From Quercus robur (taxonomy: Eukaryota; Streptophyta; Magnoliopsida; Fagales; Fagaceae), in the NCBI RefSeq assembly GCF_932294415.1, contig NC_065536.1, positions 53,106,354-53,170,353 of the forward strand: a stretch of DNA of 64,000 bases, read 5' to 3'. Positions within the stretch are counted from its first letter, which is position 1. Each line of letters begins with the position of its first letter. Both the position numbers and the translations under genes were made by a program. Shown here in pieces: positions 60,769 to 64,000 of this stretch. The notes under the pieces were generated by a model. It worked only from the letters and a program-made list of their open reading frames with translations, did no database searches and was not told the DNA's origin.

Positions 60769-63276
60769 ATGGCGAGTGGCGGAGGAGACGAAGAAGCCGA
60801 TGCGGTGCTCAGCGACGTGGAGGAGGGAGACGAGCCGGTGCCGATTTCGATAAAGAGTCCGAGCGCAGAGGATGTATCGGTGGAGAGGTTTCGGGAGCTT
60901 CTCGCCGAGCTCGATCGGGAGAGGCAAGCGCGCGAGGCGGCGGAGAGTACCAAATCGGAGTTGCAGGTTTCGTTCAACAGGCTGAAGGCTTTGGCTCACG
61001 AGGCGATCAAGAAGCGCGACGAGTGGGGGAGGCAGAGGGACGACGCTCTGCGCGAGAAGGAGGAGGCGGCTAGGTTGAACGAGAAGGTTACGGCGGAGTT
61101 GGCGGAGGCGAACAAGGCGAGGGACGAGGTTTCGAAGCAAATCGACGAGTTGGTGAAGGAGAGAGACGGTTTGAGATCGGAGATTGGGAATTCTAACCAT
61201 ATGCTCACGACTGGGATTGAGAAGATATCCGGGAAAGTCAGTAGCTTCAAGAATTTCGCGGCGGCCGGGTTGCCGCGGTCGCAGAAGTACTCGGGGTTGC
61301 CGGCGGTGGCGTATGGAGTGATCAAGCGGACGAATGAGATTGTGGAAGAGCTCGTTAAGCAGATTGACGCCACGGCGAAGTCGAGGAATGAAACGAGGGA
61401 GGAGATGGAGCATAGGAATTATGAGATTGCCATTGAGGTTTCTCAGCTCGAAGCTACGATAAGCGGGTTAAGGGAGGAAGTTGCGAATAAAACTTGTGCT
61501 GTTGAGGATTTGGAAAAGAAGTTATCTGAGATTGAAGGAGAGATGAAGGAGAAATTGAGTAAGATGGAGAATGAAGGTTCGGAGTTGAGGGAGTTAGTTA
61601 ATGAGTATGATGATAAGTTGAGGAGCTTGGAATCGAAGATGGAATCGCAGAGGCCTTTACTGATTGATCAGTTGAGTCTTGTGTCGAGAATTCATGAGCG
61701 GATATATGATGTGATTAAGATGGTTGATGTTAACAATTTGGACCAGTTCTCGGACTCATTGTTTGTCCCACAAGAAACGGACACGGAGGAGAACATACGC
61801 GCTGCTTTAGCTGGGATGGAATCCATATATGAATTAACCAAAATTGTTGTTGAAAAGACGAGGGATTTTGTAGAGGAAAAGGGTCGTGAAATCAAGAGTT
61901 TAGATGAAACGGTGGGTCGATTGGTTAAGGAAAAAGAGCATATTGGATCCTTACTTAGGAGTGCTCTGTCTAATAGGGTGACATTGGACCCATCTTCCAA
62001 AACGAATGAGTTGTTTCAAGTTGCAGAAAATGGTTTGAGAGAGGCCGGGATAGATTTCAAATTCAGCAAGCTTCTCGGGGATGGAAAGTCTCATAATGAC
62101 AATGTGGATGCGATGGGGACAGAGGAGGATGAAATATACACTTTGGTAAAGTTTTTCTAAGTGCTAGTTTGTGTTTAAGGTTTTGGTATTTTTTTCAAAC
62201 CCTATTTTTCCCTTGCTGAGATATTTATATGCTTTACACAGGCTGGTGCATTGGAGAAGATTGTCAAGGCATCTCAGCTTGAGATCATTGAGCTGCAGCA
62301 TTCTGTGGGTGAACTAAGGTACTTACTAGCATTCTCAATATTATATAGCTGCACATAGACTGTAAAATTTGCATGTTCTCCTATTGTAAAGCTGGGTCTA
62401 AGGGTCCCTTCAATGATAGTCAGAATTATAAGCACTTGCTTTTTTCCTGACCTGGTATCATTCTGTTTTTCATACTGCTTCACTGTATGAAGGGCAGAGT
62501 CGAGTTTACTTAAAGAGCATGTAGAGGCTCAAGCCAAGGAGCTCAACCATAGAATACGTCAAATAGAGGAACTCGAAGAAAAGGAGAGAGTGGCAAATGA
62601 AAGTGTAAGTTATTTATGTTTTGTTTATAGTTCACTAATGTACTGTTACTTTCCATTCAATTTGGCAGCATTTGATATCTGGTGATGATATGGACCCAAT
62701 TTCTATGTTGGTTGCTTCTAGTTCTAGGGAAACAAGACCTCCTAATTTCATAAATGGATTACTTTGAGGGAGTCCAGACTTCCATGTTAGACTAGCTAAC
62801 AATTTATTCAGAAATTTATGATTGCCCTTTATTCATTTTCAACATCTGAACTCAAAGTAGACTTCCAAATCGATAAAGATAAATAATGACTTCCTAAAAT
62901 CTATCGATAAATCTAATCATAATCCAAACCAATCCAGCTAATCATAATCCGAAATAATTTATTTGAATAAATAAAACATATCTCTACCATTATTGATCCA
63001 ATAATAATTCAAAAAAATTAGGCATATAAAAGCTGAAATATGAAATTTTCAAACTAAGTTGCACCACTCTTTAATTCTGTGCTGGTTGAAACTTAGAACT
63101 TGTTTGTGCCTTTTATATTTGGGGGTATTTGATATCAACTTGGCTTATATATATTGTAGATTGAAGGGCTCATGATGGACATTGCTGCTGCTGAAGAAGA
63201 AATTACAAGATGGAAAGTAGCAGCAGAGCAAGAAGCTGCTGCAGGCAGATCTGTTGAACAAGAGTTTGTGGTGCAG
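60769..63276 (+). CDS. plant long coiled-coil protein, unknown function; 3' end outside window
   Basis: Exons visible: 60769-62145, 62242-62318, 62493-62604 and 63160-63276. They join in phase to 561 residues, with GT-AG junctions, and continue past a fifth, unseen exon. The start MASGGGDEEADAVLSDVEEG at 60769 is preferred. The same frame is open upstream through an (ATT)n repeat, but that part would encode a run of Ile and is best read as leader. The N-terminus is acidic. Almost everything from residue about 40 on is charged heptad-type coiled coil, broken by a conserved-looking stretch GLPRSQKYSGLPAVAYGVIK (about 165-185). The exon 1 codons are GC-richer than the surroundings. It resembles unnamed plant coiled-coil proteins often labelled paramyosin- or myosin-like; no function is claimed. 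No transmembrane segment is seen in the visible part. Confidence 0.88.
62605..63159 (+). other. intron 3 of the coiled-coil gene
   Basis: Ordinary AT-rich intron with a short repeated phrase (AATCTAATCATAATCC, AGCTAATCATAATCC). No insertion recognised. Confidence 0.6.
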
Positions 63277-63468
63277 GTATTCTTGCTTATTTGGCCAGAA
63301 AAATTTCTTTTTGTGTTAACATTGATATGTGGTTTGTCATTTCTAGTACTAATTTCTTGTTGGTCAAACTATAGTCAGTCCTCCAACAATGAGTGTAATT
63401 ACAATTCCATCCCTTTATATATAATTTTGTTGATTTTGTCCCTCAACTTCCAAAATCAAGTCAATTTT

Positions 63469-64000
63469 ATTCTTTTTGGTAGAAAGGAAACTTCATTAAA
63501 GAAAACTAAAGGTTAACAATCATCTCAGGACAACACTTGTTATGATACAAACCAGAATGATCAAAGTCTGCAAAAATCCCTAAGTCCATAAGAGGACTTT
63601 CATACAAAATAAAATCTAAAGATTGCTGTGTTCCCATTCTAGCTAAAATCCATCAGCACACCTGTTTGCTTCCTTGAAGCAGTGATGAAAACGAACCTGG
63701 GGAATTTGGGAAGCCAACTGCCTGCAATCATCCATAATGGTAGAAATAACAGAATTAGTTTGATTGGGGTTAACACGTCAATAATAGCTTTTGCATCCAG
63801 CTCAATATCAACAGCTAGAGAGTTTCAATTAATGCATAGAGATAAACCATCCCACACGGCCCATAACTCAGCTATAAAACTAGATGTGATTCCGATGTGT
63901 CTAGAATACCCAAGCACCCAGTTACTATCTTCATCTCAAAAAACTCCTCCACTCCCAGCTGTTCCCAGATTCTCCAAGGAGGATCCATCAGCATTTAATT
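63469..64000 (-). mobile_element. LINE 3' fragment in intron 4 of the coiled-coil gene
   Basis: On the minus strand, from 63998 down, it encodes an RNase H-like domain: NADGSSLENLGTAGSGGVF, NWVLGYSRHIGITSSFIAE, LWAVWDGLSLCIN and VDIELDAKAIIDVLT. The usual catalytic D, E and D positions are present. Two in-frame TGA codons break it. It extends past the window; the 3' end is near 63469 next to a T-rich stretch. It is in antisense to the host gene. Confidence 0.8.

Noticed and set aside
60655-61413. 252-residue minus-strand open frame over the coiled-coil gene
   Set aside because: Arg/Leu-rich antisense frame produced by the codon bias of the real exon; no start context or splice support.

Overview
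The window is nuclear DNA from a flowering plant, most likely a woody rosid eudicot. It is AT-rich and gene-poor. The genes carry GT-AG introns, the two complete ones encode plant-type GLE1 and RGLG proteins, and the space between them is filled with plant transposon families (Tat-type Ty3/gypsy, copia-like LTRs, L1-type LINEs, PIF/Harbinger, MULEs, Helitrons, MITEs). Several repeats resemble families I associate with Fagales, but species cannot be fixed by reading alone.

Three host genes are supported. (1) GLE1, the mRNA-export factor, + strand, 11621-19657: 15 coding exons that join in frame to 627 residues, with a start codon split by the first intron. (2) An RGLG-type RING E3 ubiquitin ligase, - strand, 27948-22816: 11 coding exons joining to 475 residues, with an N-myristoylation motif, a copine/vWA domain and a C3HC4 RING. 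GLE1 and RGLG converge tail to tail. (3) A long plant coiled-coil protein of unknown function, + strand from 60769. Its first four coding exons (561 residues) are visible and it runs off the right edge.

Layout. 1-3599 is the 5' part of a decayed Tat-type gypsy element on the - strand. 3678-4136 is a solo LTR with an intact target-site duplication (TSD). 4400-4800 holds MITEs. 5205-9130 is a decayed PIF/Harbinger element with both of its genes, followed by a long foldback at 9128-9320 and a non-autonomous DNA transposon at 9476-10765. 11072-11434 carries two MITEs of one family in front of GLE1. 20073-21186 is a MULE with terminal inverted repeats (TIRs) of about 280 bp and a 9-bp TSD between GLE1 and RGLG. 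RGLG intron 1 contains a 5'-truncated LINE with its TSD. 28-50 kb is transposon-rich intergenic DNA with Helitron ends, three LTR remnants, a tandem Helitron pair at 38649-42000 and duplicated blocks. 50256-52878 is a LINE with a 15-bp TSD. 57009-58933 holds two LTRs, 58998-60151 a probable MULE, and then the coiled-coil gene starts. Another LINE 3' end lies in that gene's fourth intron.

The host genes work in separate pathways (mRNA export, ubiquitin signalling, unknown) and show no operon-like link. I found no CRISPR array, rRNA or tRNA gene and no convincing new system. The most distinctive observations are the spliced start codon of GLE1, the set of insertions dated by their TSDs, the two-gene Harbinger with a lost catalytic residue, and the tandem Helitrons carrying a LINE fragment. 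All calls come from reading the sequence; no database search was run.
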